Source of the DNA: Nannocystis pusilla
GTDB lineage: Bacteria; Myxococcota_A; Polyangia; Nannocystales; Nannocystaceae
Assembly: GCF_026626665.1 (NCBI RefSeq)
Contig: NZ_JAPNKE010000002.1
Coordinates: 9,878,001-9,942,000 of the forward strand
Length of the DNA stretch: 64,000 nucleotides
Direction: 5' to 3'
Below, piece after piece: positions 1-7,866 of this stretch. A program made the translations under genes and the position numbers. The notes beneath the pieces were generated by a model. That model had not been told where the DNA came from. It saw only the letters and a program-made list of their open reading frames with translations, and searched no databases. Each line of letters starts with the position of its first letter. The stretch's first letter is position 1.

Positions 1-117
1 GCTTCGGGCTCAAGCTCGGGGCCGACATCTACAAGGCGGTCAAAGAAGAAGCTCGGGCTCCCCGACGACGACGGCGACAACAAGGTCGTGCCGGTCGACC
101 CGGCGGCGCAGAGCTGA
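1..117 (+). CDS. 3' end of an unidentified gene, frame disrupted
   Basis: Only the last 39 or so codons lie in the window. From base 3 the text FGLKLGADIYKAVKEE looks protein-like but then turns Arg-rich; from about base 46 the natural reading (LPDDDGDNKVVPVDPAAQS, stop at 115-117) is in another frame. An extra A in the AAAGAAGAA stretch near base 46-52 would explain this. The acidic DDDGDN segment could bind a cation, but no family is recognisable. Confidence 0.4.
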   Translation, partial: ASGSSSGPTSTRRSKKKLGLPDDDGDNKVVPVDPAAQS

Positions 118-126
118 GGCTACCGC

Positions 127-597
127 TCATTCCTTGGGCGTCCGGGAGCCCGGCGACGTCTGCGGCGTCGGCGGGGTGCCGGACGCCTGCTGCGGCGACG
201 ACGGCTCGCGGGCAGCCGGCTCCCTCGGGGGCTGCTGCTCTTTGGAGCGCGCCGTCGCCTTTTCGGCCTTGATCGCCGACTTGAGCTGGCCCTCGGGGTC
301 GATGGAGAAGCGGATCTCCGCCTTCACGTCGATCACGAGGCCGGCGATGACCCGCTGCAACAACTCGACGGTGTCCATGCCGTCGAGGAACTGCCGGACC
401 TCGGCGCTGACCATCCGCACGACCTCGTTCTTGGTCGCCTGCGTCACCCCGGTCACGATCTCCTTGCCCTTGCCGATCGCGCCGTCGGGATCGAGCAGGC
501 CGGCGAGGCCCTCGCCGATCTTGCGCCGGAAGCTGCTCGAGGTGAACCCGAGGCGGTCGTCGCGGGGTGGCACATCGTCGTCCTCGGGGTCGCGCAT
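127..597 (-). CDS. hypothetical protein, acidic/amphipathic with Pro-Ser-rich tail
   Basis: 156 residues if translation starts at the ATG at 597-595 (MRDPEDDDVPP); the frame stays open upstream to 753, but that part is Arg/Pro-rich and looks non-coding. Residues 20-120 form a predicted helical region rich in Val, Glu and Lys, with pieces such as GEGLAGLLDPDGAIGKGKE and VIDVKAEIRFSIDPEG, followed by a disordered tail of Pro, Ser, Gln and Thr. There is no signal peptide or membrane segment. The helical core and small size recall phasin-like or coiled-coil cytosolic proteins, but I do not recognise a family. It ends 10 bp from the preceding convergent gene fragment. Confidence 0.6.
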   Translation of the reverse strand: MRDPEDDDVPPRDDRLGFTSSSFRRKIGEGLAGLLDPDGAIGKGKEIVTGVTQATKNEVVRMVSAEVRQFLDGMDTVELLQRVIAGLVIDVKAEIRFSIDPEGQLKSAIKAEKATARSKEQQPPREPAAREPSSPQQASGTPPTPQTSPGSRTPKE

Positions 598-1111
598 GGC
601 GTCACAGTAGCGCCCCCGCGCACGCGTGGCCATCCGTCCCGAGGTGCGCCCACGCGTCCCGGAGAGGCCTTCCGCGGGCCGCGCCAGGCTTCTGGCGCCC
701 AGGCCGCCGGGCGGGGGACTTTCCAACGGCCGCGGGAATGTGTTATCTGCCATCCGGCGTTCTGGCCCCAGAAGACGGGGGCCCGGCGCCTTCAGGCCGC
801 AGGACCCCGAAATCGCCCGAATTCCCGGTCTGAACTCCCCCCGCTCCAGCTTGATTTATGGGCCCGGCGCCCGGATCCCTTGCCTTGCGAACCTTGGATT
901 GAGCTTCGAGAGATTGTCCTACATCTCCCACTTTTTCCGACCTCGCCCGATTCCGTGATAAGTCCCGAGCACACGACTGCAAGGACTGGAGCAACAAGGT
1001 TCATGACCGCTTACCTCGGAAACATCTGTGCTGCCCTCGTCACGATCGGCCTGCTCGTCGGTACCCTCCGCTTCTCCCGGCAAGTAAGCGGCTGAGCTGG
1101 GCTGCGGCGCG
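598..1111. other. 514-bp intergenic region, one doubtful micro-ORF
   Basis: No convincing gene. The only candidate is a 30-codon ORF at 1003-1095 (+), MTAYLGNICAALVTIGLLVG then a basic tail, which would be a one-pass membrane micropeptide; it has a weak GGAG 13 bp upstream and ends 16 bp before the next gene. The stretch 890-1000 is clearly less GC-rich than its surroundings and probably holds the promoter of the gene at 1112. Confidence 0.4.
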
Positions 1112-2200
1112 ATGGCCAGGCCTCCGCAGCGCTCCGATCAATTCGGCGCCTTCTTGGCCTCGCAAGCGCTGTGGCGCGAGGCCGCGCAGGGCGGCGAGCA
1201 CGCCGAGCTGTCGCTGCAGGACATCAACGAGATCCAGCTGCTGCTGCGCGGGCAGTCGGTCATCGACTGGCACCGCCTGGCGCTGAGCTCCGAAGAGGAC
1301 GTGCGCCGCTTGCTGGCGCTCAACGGGCTCGACCTCGGCGACCCACGCGACGAGGCCCGCCTCGCCGACCTCCGCCAGCAAGCCGTCCGCTACATCAGCG
1401 ACGTGCTCAAGCTGCGCCTCGACGACACCATCGCCGACAAGGTGCCGTGGGTGCAGCTGCCGCAGATCGCCTCGAGCAAGGCCAGCGCGCACCAGCGCCA
1501 GGCCTGCACGCTGCTCAAGGTGATGCACATCCTCAATCACCTCGAGGCGCGCGAGATGCGGGCGTCGCTGGCGATCTCCGACTCGGAGATCTTCTCGCTC
1601 GTCGAGGAGAGCGTGACCCGCATGTTCGACGAGCTGCGCACCGCCGGGGTGCCGGTGGTCGAGTTCTCGTGGTCGCGCAAGTCGAAGGAGTCGCAGCTGA
1701 CCAAGCTGCTGCTCAAGAAAGAGACCAACGCGGCGCGCGTGTTCGACCGCCTGCGCTTCCGCCTGATCGTCCGCAACCCCGACGACCTGGTGCCGACGCT
1801 GCGGATCATGCTGCACCGCTGCATCCCGTTCAACTACGTGGTGCCCGACCAGACGGTCAACTCGCTGATCGACCTCAACAGTTTGAAGGTCCTCGGCGCC
1901 GACGCGAACTTCGACACCGACGCCGGTCACCGCGCGCAGCCGACGTCCAACGAGTTCTCCGGCAAGAGCTTCCACGTGCTCAACTTCGTCGCCGACCTGC
2001 CGGTCCGCGTCGACGCGCTGCTGCCCCACGACCACGACGAGCGCCGCGGCCGCGTGGTGTTCGTGCTCGCCGAGTTCCAGGTGATGGACAAGCGCACCGC
2101 CGAGGCCAACGAGCAGGGCGAGAGCTCCCACGCGGAGTACAAGCGCCGGCAACACCAGCACGTGCGCATGCGCCTGCTCCGCGAGCCGCGGGACGGCTGA
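1112..2200 (+). CDS. RelA/SpoT-like protein of a myxobacterial family (TIGR04552-like)
   Basis: 362 residues, cytosolic, no signal peptide. I believe it belongs to the family catalogued as TIGR04552, found mainly in myxobacteria, but cannot check. Residues about 195-300 resemble the RelA/SpoT nucleotidyltransferase fold: after the basic patch SWSRKSKESQLTKLLLKKE comes ARVFDRLRFRLIV, where (p)ppGpp synthetases have their D-x-x-G/A-x-R-I strand, and then a histidine-containing helix and FNYVVPDQTVNSL. The C-terminal third carries VVFVLAEFQVMDKRTAE, similar to the Glu-x-Gln strand of synthetases. The N-terminal 150 residues are helical and of unknown role. Family membership is fairly likely; any nucleotide-synthetase activity is inference, because the G-loop and catalytic residues are not clearly conserved. 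Confidence 0.75.
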   Translation: MARPPQRSDQFGAFLASQALWREAAQGGEHAELSLQDINEIQLLLRGQSVIDWHRLALSSEEDVRRLLALNGLDLGDPRDEARLADLRQQAVRYISDVLKLRLDDTIADKVPWVQLPQIASSKASAHQRQACTLLKVMHILNHLEAREMRASLAISDSEIFSLVEESVTRMFDELRTAGVPVVEFSWSRKSKESQLTKLLLKKETNAARVFDRLRFRLIVRNPDDLVPTLRIMLHRCIPFNYVVPDQTVNSLIDLNSLKVLGADANFDTDAGHRAQPTSNEFSGKSFHVLNFVADLPVRVDALLPHDHDERRGRVVFVLAEFQVMDKRTAEANEQGESSHAEYKRRQHQHVRMRLLREPRDG

Positions 2201-2280
2201 GGTCGTCACGGCGCGCCCGCATGAGGCGCGATCTCGTCGTCTTGTGAGCTCCGGGGCGGCGTCTACCGTCGATCCTGCAA

Positions 2281-3184
2281 TGCAGGATCACCGTCGTCGT
2301 CCCCGTCGTCGTCGCGTGTGGCTGTGGGTGCTGCTGGTGGCGATCGCGCTGCTGCTGTGGTGCCGCCGCGAGGCGCCGCTGGTGCTCGGGACGTTTATAT
2401 ACAGACCTTCCCGCACGGCGAGACCGTCGACGAGGCGGTGGCGGCGGCGATCGCCGAGCTCGACGCCGACGCGTTCGCGGTGCAGGAGATCCGCGATCCC
2501 GGGCGGTTCTCCGCGACGCTGGACCGCGCGAGCGCGTTGAGCGGCCGGCGCTACGCGGCGGTGTTGACCGATTCGTGCCGGCACAACAGGAAGGGGCGGC
2601 TGAGCGTCGGGGTCGTGTACGACACGGCGCGGCTCGAGCTGAAGGACCACCGCTCGCTCAGCAAGGGGGAGGTCTGTCCCACGGGACAGGCGCCGGCGCT
2701 GCTGGCTTCGCTGCGGACGCGCGCCGGGCGGGCGCTGACGCTGGTGTCGGTGCACTTCGACTCGGGCGGTGCCCCGCGGCGGTTCGAACAGCGCAAGCAG
2801 CAGTGGCAGTGGTTGACGGCGATCTTGCCGGCGCTGCGCGAGGAGTTCGGGGACGTGGTGGTCGCCGGTGACTTCAATACGACGGGGTACCTGGTGGAGA
2901 ACCACCCCGAGCGCCGCTTCATCGACGAGATGGTCGAACGCCACGCGCTGCAGCTGCCGACCGGGGGGCTCGGGTGCTCGGAGTACTGGCAACCGAAGAA
3001 GAAGGTGGCGCGCTGGGAGGCGAGCCTGCTCGATCACTTCCTCGGCGCGAAGGAGCTGTCCTTCGGGACACCCGAGGTGCTCGGCATGTGCGCGGCCCTG
3101 GCGTGCGAGGAACAGACGACGGAGCCGGCGAAGTTGCGCTCGGTGTCGGACCACTGCCCGGTGCGCATCGCTCTGGGCGAGTGA
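2281..3184 (+). CDS. membrane-anchored endonuclease/exonuclease/phosphatase family protein, frameshifted
   Basis: Starts at ATG 2281 with a very basic N-terminus (HRRRPRRRR) and one membrane segment (VWLWVLLVAIALLL), so the catalytic domain is probably periplasmic. The frame breaks at about 2396: the first frame ends GTF and the other resumes IQTFPHGETVDEAV; one missing A in GTTTATATA restores GTFNIQTF, the usual beginning of this fold. Downstream all metal-site motifs are present: AVQEIRD (Glu), VVAGDFNTTG (Asp-x-Asn) and SDHCPV (Asp-His). The fold covers nucleases, phosphodiesterases and sphingomyelinase-like enzymes; the substrate cannot be told. A 14-bp repeat pair at 2673-2690 encodes the segment EVCPTGQAP. 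Probably intact in the organism. Confidence 0.75.
2673..2690. repeat. 14-bp-period palindromic repeat, 2 units, inside a gene
   Basis: TCTGTCCCACGGGACAGG: half-sites start at 2673 and 2687. The perfect arms CTGTCCC/GGGACAG enclose 2 bp. It is translated as part of the phosphatase-fold gene (VCPTGQ). Confidence 0.7.
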
Positions 3185-3387
3185 CGGAAGCTCGTGGCGA
3201 GCACGCGGGGCGCACTGTCGGAGCGGCGCGGTCGTGATCTTCGACCACGGCCGTGCAGTGATTGCCCCGGTTCCCCAAGATCGCGGGCTTCGAGCTGCCT
3301 ACGGCGCAGGAACGATGCGTCCGCTGGCTCGGCAGGAGCGCGGCTTGGAAGTTCCGGCTCGCAGCGATTTCGCGGCGCTCTCGCGGC

Positions 3388-3804
3388 TCACCACTGCACG
3401 ACGTCGCAGGTCGGGTCGAGCTTGGGAGCTTCGGCTTGCGGGAGCTTGACCTCGAGCGTCTGGTCGCCGCTGCGGATCGTGTAGTTGCCGGGCTCGAGGC
3501 CGCCGACGATGCAGGCGACGGACAGGGTCAGGCAGGTGTCGCAGGGGCCGCTGCGCTGGGTGTAGACGCCGCCGGCGTGGAGGTTGATCGTGCTGCCCTG
3601 GCGGTCGACCTCGCAGTTGGCGTTGAAGTCTTTGGGGCAGGCCATGCAGTCGTCGAGGACCACCACGACCTCGAGCTCGTCGCCGGCGGCGAACGAGGCG
3701 AGGGCGGGGGCGTCGACGCAGATCTCGCCTTCGCTGTAGTTGTGCTGCTCGGCGCAGGCCGGGGCGAACACCAGGAGGAGGGGGACGAGCCGGGCGTATC
3801 GCAT
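3388..3804 (-). CDS. small Cys-rich lipoprotein
   Basis: 138 residues from the ATG at 3804 (MRYARLVPLLLVFAPACAEQ). The signal sequence ends in the lipobox FAPAC, so lipidation at Cys15 is predicted. The mature part has further cysteines (ICVD, DDCMACP, NCEV, GPCDTCL, VACIV, TCDV), probably disulphide-bonded outside the cytoplasm, and a small beta-sandwich-like pattern. No family recognised. It lies alone between convergent and divergent neighbours; the 203 bp between it and the preceding gene contain nothing obvious. Confidence 0.7.
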   Translation of the reverse strand: MRYARLVPLLLVFAPACAEQHNYSEGEICVDAPALASFAAGDELEVVVVLDDCMACPKDFNANCEVDRQGSTINLHAGGVYTQRSGPCDTCLTLSVACIVGGLEPGNYTIRSGDQTLEVKLPQAEAPKLDPTCDVVQW

Positions 3805-3851
3805 GGGATCAGTATGGCAGATCGGTGGCAAGTCGGCGGGCGCGCGGGCGC

Positions 3852-6002
3852 TCAGGCCAGCTGGCTGGCCCGCGTGACGCAGTTCCGGCCGTTGTGCTTG
3901 CAGTGGTAGAGGGCCTGGTCGGCGCGCTCGATCAGCTCGGCGGTGGCGTGGCCGTCGGTGGGGTACTCGGCGACGCCCATGGAGATCGTGACCGCGAACG
4001 GGCCCTGGTCGCTGGTCATGGTCTGGGCGGCGACCTCCTCGCGCAGCTTGTTGGCGAAGATGGCCGCGCCCTCGGCGTCGGTGTCGGGCAGGACCAGCAC
4101 GAACTCCTCGCCGCCGTAGCGGGCGACGATGTCGACCTTGCGCGCGCGGCCGGCGAACACCGCGGCGACCCGCTTGAGCACGGCGTCGCCGATCGGGTGG
4201 CCGTAGGTGTCGTTGACCTTCTTGAAGTGGTCGATGTCGGTGAGGATCAGCGAGAAGTTGCGACCTGTCCGTTCGGCCAGGGCGTGGATCTGCGCCAGGC
4301 GCTCCTGGAAGGCGCGGTGGTTGGTGAGGCCGGTGAGACCGTCGGTGGTGGCGCGCTCCTCCATGGCCCGGTACATGCGCGCGTTCTGCAGGCCGACGCT
4401 GAGCTGGTGCGAGAGGACGCGGAGGATCTCGCGGGTCGCCCGCGGGAACTGGCGCTCGCGCGCGGCCGCGAGGGTGAGGGTGCCGAGGACTTTTTCGCCG
4501 TGCAGAAGCGGCAGCACCAGCACGCTCTGGGCCGGGCGCAGGCGGGTGTGGACGTCGAACACGACGGTCTCGGGCTCGACGCGCTCGTCGGCGGCCGGCA
4601 TGAAGTGGCGGTTCTTGGTCGCCATGGCGACGAGGCCGGAGCCGTGCTCGAACACGCGGTCGCGCAGCGACTCGGCGATGCTGCGCCAGCCGGCGCCGTG
4701 GTTCGGGTCGCGGTCGCCGGGGACGTCGACCGCGAGCACGCGGTGAGCCTCGGCGTGCTCATCGTAGGTCGAGATCGCCGCCAGGTCGTACGGGGCGATC
4801 GCCCGGATCGCCTCGAAGCTCTTGCCGTACAGCGCCTCGAGCCCGAGCGCGCCGCTCAGCAGCTCGCTCGCGCGGTACAGCTGCTCGTGCTCGTAGCGGC
4901 TGCGCATCGCGGTGATGAAGGCCCGCTCGTGGTCGACGGTCCGCAGCACGTGCTGCGCCGCGGCGGTCAGCTTGTCCTGCTCGGCGGCGGTGAACGGCCT
5001 GGCGTCGATGCGGTCGGCGCACAGGACCCCGAGCAGCCGCTCGCCGCGGACCAGCGGCACGGCGCACAGGTCGGTGACCGCCACCGGCGCGCCGTAGTAC
5101 GGCGGAAGATGCTTCTCGGACATGTTCTTGAGGACGAGCGTCCTCGGGTTGCGCAGCAGCCCGGCCAGCACGCCGGGGTTCGCCAGCTCGGGCGCGCCGA
5201 CCAGCGCGGCCCCGGCCGAGGCGGCCCGCTTGAGCACGAGCTCCTCCTCGGACATCCACAGCAGCGCGCAGGTGTGCAGCTCGAGGTCGCCGCGGATGAG
5301 CTCGAGGCTGAACGCGACCTGCTCGTGGATCGCGTGCACCGCCGACTGGGTCAGCTGCGCCTCCTCGGCGTCCCGGCTCTTGCGTGGGGCGGCGGCGGCG
5401 ACCAACCGGAAATCGCGGGCCTCCTGGCGGATGTGCGTCAGCTCGTCGGCCAGCCGCTGGGCGTGCTCGCCGCGCAGGCGCCGGACCAGGGCGCCGAGGA
5501 TCAGCAGGTTGCCGGCGGCGAAGAAGGCGATGTAGCTGAGGTGGAAGGCGATCCTGGCCCCGGAGTCATGTCCCGAAGACCAGCCGACGGCGACCTCGAG
5601 CAGGGCGATCGAGGCGAGCCACACGCCGGCGATCCAGCGCGCGCGGTGGAGCAGCAGCAGGAACGAGGCGAGGGCGTAGACCAGCGGGTGGGCCGGGCTG
5701 GCGAGGCCGCCGGTGACCGCGATCAGCAGGTAGGTGCCGGTGATGATGAGGAGGCCGAGCTCGAGCTCGTGGGTCTGCGAGTAGGTGGCGGCGTTCGGCC
5801 GCAGCTCGCGGGCCAGCGCGCGCACGAGGGTGGCGGCGAACACCATCAGCGAGGCGGCCAGCGCCGGGCTGCCCTCGTCGAAGGCGGTCGGCGTGGCGGC
5901 GCCCACGGCCAGCACCAGCCAGGTGGCGAGCAGGACGAGGAGGCTCCAGCGCTCGCGGGCGCGGAGGCGGAGGCCGTGGAGGGTGCGGGCGAGCGTGGTC
6001 AT
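3852..6002 (-). CDS. membrane GAF-GGDEF diguanylate cyclase
   Basis: 716 residues. Residues 1-165 contain about six hydrophobic segments (from LLVLLATWLVLAVGAATP onward), then a coiled linker (ALVRRLRGEHAQRLADELTH), two GAF-like domains at roughly 200-340 and 370-535, and a C-terminal GGDEF domain at about 550-710. The active-site loop reads ARYGGEEFVLVLPDTD, a canonical GGEEF, preceded by LTDIDHFKKVNDTYGHPIGD with the metal-binding Asp and nucleotide-contacting Asn. This should make cyclic di-GMP from two GTP. No RxxD inhibitory site is evident upstream of GGEEF (the equivalent is AGRARKVDIV), so product inhibition may be weak. Its start codon overlaps the stop of the upstream ftsB-like gene by 4 bp, so the two are probably co-transcribed. 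Confidence 0.92.
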   Translation of the reverse strand: MTTLARTLHGLRLRARERWSLLVLLATWLVLAVGAATPTAFDEGSPALAASLMVFAATLVRALARELRPNAATYSQTHELELGLLIITGTYLLIAVTGGLASPAHPLVYALASFLLLLHRARWIAGVWLASIALLEVAVGWSSGHDSGARIAFHLSYIAFFAAGNLLILGALVRRLRGEHAQRLADELTHIRQEARDFRLVAAAAPRKSRDAEEAQLTQSAVHAIHEQVAFSLELIRGDLELHTCALLWMSEEELVLKRAASAGAALVGAPELANPGVLAGLLRNPRTLVLKNMSEKHLPPYYGAPVAVTDLCAVPLVRGERLLGVLCADRIDARPFTAAEQDKLTAAAQHVLRTVDHERAFITAMRSRYEHEQLYRASELLSGALGLEALYGKSFEAIRAIAPYDLAAISTYDEHAEAHRVLAVDVPGDRDPNHGAGWRSIAESLRDRVFEHGSGLVAMATKNRHFMPAADERVEPETVVFDVHTRLRPAQSVLVLPLLHGEKVLGTLTLAAARERQFPRATREILRVLSHQLSVGLQNARMYRAMEERATTDGLTGLTNHRAFQERLAQIHALAERTGRNFSLILTDIDHFKKVNDTYGHPIGDAVLKRVAAVFAGRARKVDIVARYGGEEFVLVLPDTDAEGAAIFANKLREEVAAQTMTSDQGPFAVTISMGVAEYPTDGHATAELIERADQALYHCKHNGRNCVTRASQLA

Positions 6003-6298
6003 GGCTTGGTCTTGTCGTCGCGGCGGATCTCGAACACCACTTCACCGGGCCGGATCAGGTTGAGGTCCTCGCGGGCGATCCGCGCGACCTCCTCGGGGTC
6101 GCGCTTGAGAGCGGCGATCTCGGCGCGCAGGGCCTCGATCTCGCCCTGCAGCCGCTCGTTGCCGCGGCGCAGCGCGGCGTGCTCCTTCTCCACGCGCGCG
6201 AGGTCCTCGGCGCTCCCGCCGGTGGCGACGTGCTGCGGCAGGTAGGCGATCGCGAACGCGAGCAGCGCGGCGAGCAGGATCCGGTTGACCCATTGCAT
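5999..6298 (-). CDS. ftsB: FtsB/DivIC-like septum formation initiator
   Basis: 99 residues from ATG 6298 (MQWVNRILLAALLAFAIAYL). One N-terminal membrane helix, a periplasmic coiled coil of about 45 residues (VEKEHAALRRGNERLQGEIE then ALRAEIAALK), and the family's closing motif DPEEVARIAREDLNLIRPGE (about residues 66-85). In other bacteria FtsB joins FtsL and FtsQ in the divisome and links septal peptidoglycan synthesis to FtsZ. The longer open frame upstream to 6478 is Arg/Ser-rich and lacks coding character, so the downstream Met is preferred. It overlaps the diguanylate cyclase gene (ATGA), a pairing that could link division and c-di-GMP, though that is only inference. Confidence 0.85.
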   Translation of the reverse strand: MQWVNRILLAALLAFAIAYLPQHVATGGSAEDLARVEKEHAALRRGNERLQGEIEALRAEIAALKRDPEEVARIAREDLNLIRPGEVVFEIRRDDKTKP

Positions 6299-6413
6299 GG
6301 GGAGCGGGCCGACCTTGGCCGGGGTGATCGATCGGGGCAAAAATTCGGCGAGAGCGACCGGCCGAGTGCGCGATGCTGCGCACCCGTGCAGTGCGGACAG
6401 GCGACCGACCGCG

Positions 6414-6989
6414 TCACTCGCGGCGTCGCCGTCGCAGCGCGAGAGCGAGGAGCGCGAGGACGGCGGGCGGATGACCATCGCCGGTCGTGACGTCGCAGCT
6501 CGAGAAGGTGGCGTGGGTGAGGCGGTACTCGAGCTCGAGCGGCGCGTCGGGCCGCTCGATGGTCACGCGCAGGCGATCGCGGTGCGGCGTCAACTCGACG
6601 ACGCCCGGGACGTCGCGCGGCCACAGGTCGGCCCATACCGCGCCTTGGTGCTCGTCGTAGTCTGGGTCGTGGTCGGGCACGTAGCGGCCCGGCACTGCCG
6701 GTTCGCGGTACACGAGGACGGCGCAGATCGGTCGGGCGAGCCGGCGTTGCCGCCGAAGGTAGCGCTCGGCCCTGGTCGGCAGCGGCGAGGTGGCTTCGAG
6801 CAGCTTCAGCCAGCCGATGTCTTCGACCATCATGTGTCGGTACGGCGTGCTGGTCGCTCGCACGCGTGCGGGCAAGTGATCGAGCGCGAGCGGGCGGCCG
6901 CTCTTGCGTGCGCCGACGAGCTCGAAGTCGAGGCGCTCGGGGAGGAAAGGCGGCGGCCTGCAGGCCGAGACCGGCGCGGGTCGAAGCAA
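6414..6989 (-). CDS. secreted protein, copy 1 of a tandem pair, C-terminal membrane/Arg tail
   Basis: About 190 residues as bounded by the first available start (TTG 6989). The frame upstream reads LHLGLLAGALLLLRPAPVSA before the cysteine, clearly the rest of a signal peptide, so the true start lies further upstream (to about 7040) at a codon I cannot fix, or was lost to an indel. The core shares long identical stretches with the neighbour at 7151-7795, for example YREPAVPGRY, PGVVELTPHRDRL and ERPDAPLELEYRLTHATFSS. The C-terminus is CD..., a hydrophobic run PPAVLALLALAL and RRRRRE, resembling MYXO-CTERM-type sorting tails. Function unknown. Confidence 0.65.
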   Translation of the reverse strand: MLRPAPVSACRPPPFLPERLDFELVGARKSGRPLALDHLPARVRATSTPYRHMMVEDIGWLKLLEATSPLPTRAERYLRRQRRLARPICAVLVYREPAVPGRYVPDHDPDYDEHQGAVWADLWPRDVPGVVELTPHRDRLRVTIERPDAPLELEYRLTHATFSSCDVTTGDGHPPAVLALLALALRRRRRE

Positions 6990-7100
6990 GAGCAGCGCGC
7001 CGGCGAGTAGGCCAAGGTGCAGGCGTGAAACCGTGTCTCGAGCTCGAAGCTGACCCGGACCGAGCCGGCCGTCAATCCGCGTGCGGGTTGAGCGATTTGG

Positions 7101-7118
7101 TCTGTCCTATGAGACAGG
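7101..7118. repeat. 14-bp-period palindromic repeat, 2 units, between the tandem paralogues
   Basis: TCTGTCCTATGAGACAGG with half-sites at 7101 and 7115. It lies just downstream of the 3' end of the gene at 7151-7795 (minus strand), where a hairpin could act as a terminator. Confidence 0.65.
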
Positions 7119-7150
7119 GAGGAGGGCTCTCGTGAGCGCTGGGGGCTCCG

Positions 7151-7795
7151 TCACTCGCGGCGTCGCCGTCGCAGCGCGAGGGCGAGGAGCGCGAGGACGG
7201 CGGGCGGACGATCCTCATTGGAGGTGACGTCGCAGCTCGAAAAGGTGGCATGGGTGAGGCGGTACTCGAGCTCGAGCGGCGCGTCGGGCCGCTCGATGGT
7301 CACGAGGAGGCGATCGCGGTGCGGCGTCAGTTCGACGACCCCCGGCACGTCCAGCGGCCACAGAGCGGTCCATCGAGGATCGTCGGACTCGTGGTATTGA
7401 GGGTCGAGATCCGGGGCGTAGCGGCCGGGCACCGCTGGTTCACGATAAACGAGGATGGCACAGATCGGCTTGGCGATGCGCCGCTGACGGCGAATGTAGC
7501 GCTCGATCGGACGAGGGAGTGGTCGAGTGGCCTCGATGAGCTTCAGATAACCGATGTCGCGGACCAGCAGATGAGCATACGGAGTGCTCCGGGCGCGCAA
7601 GGTCGGCGGCAATTGCTCGAGCGAGACGGGTTGCCCGGCCCGCCGTGCGGCGACGAGCGTGAAGTCGAGGCGTTCGGCGACGAACTGCGGCGGCTTGCAG
7701 GCCGACGCTGGATCGGGGCGGAGCAGCAGCCATGTGCCGGCGAGCAAGGCGAAGCGCGAGCTGCTGCGGTACGACGGAGCTCTCACTCGCAGCAA
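7151..7795 (-). CDS. secreted protein, copy 2 of a tandem pair, C-terminal membrane/Arg tail
   Basis: Up to 214 residues from TTG 7795; GTG 7786 is an alternative start. A signal peptide (FALLAGTWLLLRPDPASAC) ends near residue 33; the mature protein starts KPPQFVAERLDF. It is a close paralogue of the gene downstream at 6414-6989, in the same orientation and separated by about 160 bp, so a recent tandem duplication. Conserved blocks include a basic helix (IERYIRRQRR) followed by KPICAILVYREPAVPGRYAP. The ending CDVTSNEDRPPAVLALLALAL plus RRRRRE, a cysteine, a hydrophobic helix and an Arg cluster, matches the architecture of MYXO-CTERM proteins, suggesting outer-surface anchoring. No function can be assigned. 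Confidence 0.75.
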   Translation of the reverse strand: MLRVRAPSYRSSSRFALLAGTWLLLRPDPASACKPPQFVAERLDFTLVAARRAGQPVSLEQLPPTLRARSTPYAHLLVRDIGYLKLIEATRPLPRPIERYIRRQRRIAKPICAILVYREPAVPGRYAPDLDPQYHESDDPRWTALWPLDVPGVVELTPHRDRLLVTIERPDAPLELEYRLTHATFSSCDVTSNEDRPPAVLALLALALRRRRRE

Positions 7796-7866
7796 ATCTC
7801 CCAGACCTGCAGGACGGGGTCAACTCGGCCGGCGCGAGAAGCTCCGCCCTTCCCGGCTGTTCTCGG

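Noticed and set aside
1003..1095. 30-residue membrane peptide as a confident gene
   Set aside because: Only a weak ribosome-binding site and no supporting context; kept as a remark in the intergenic entry.
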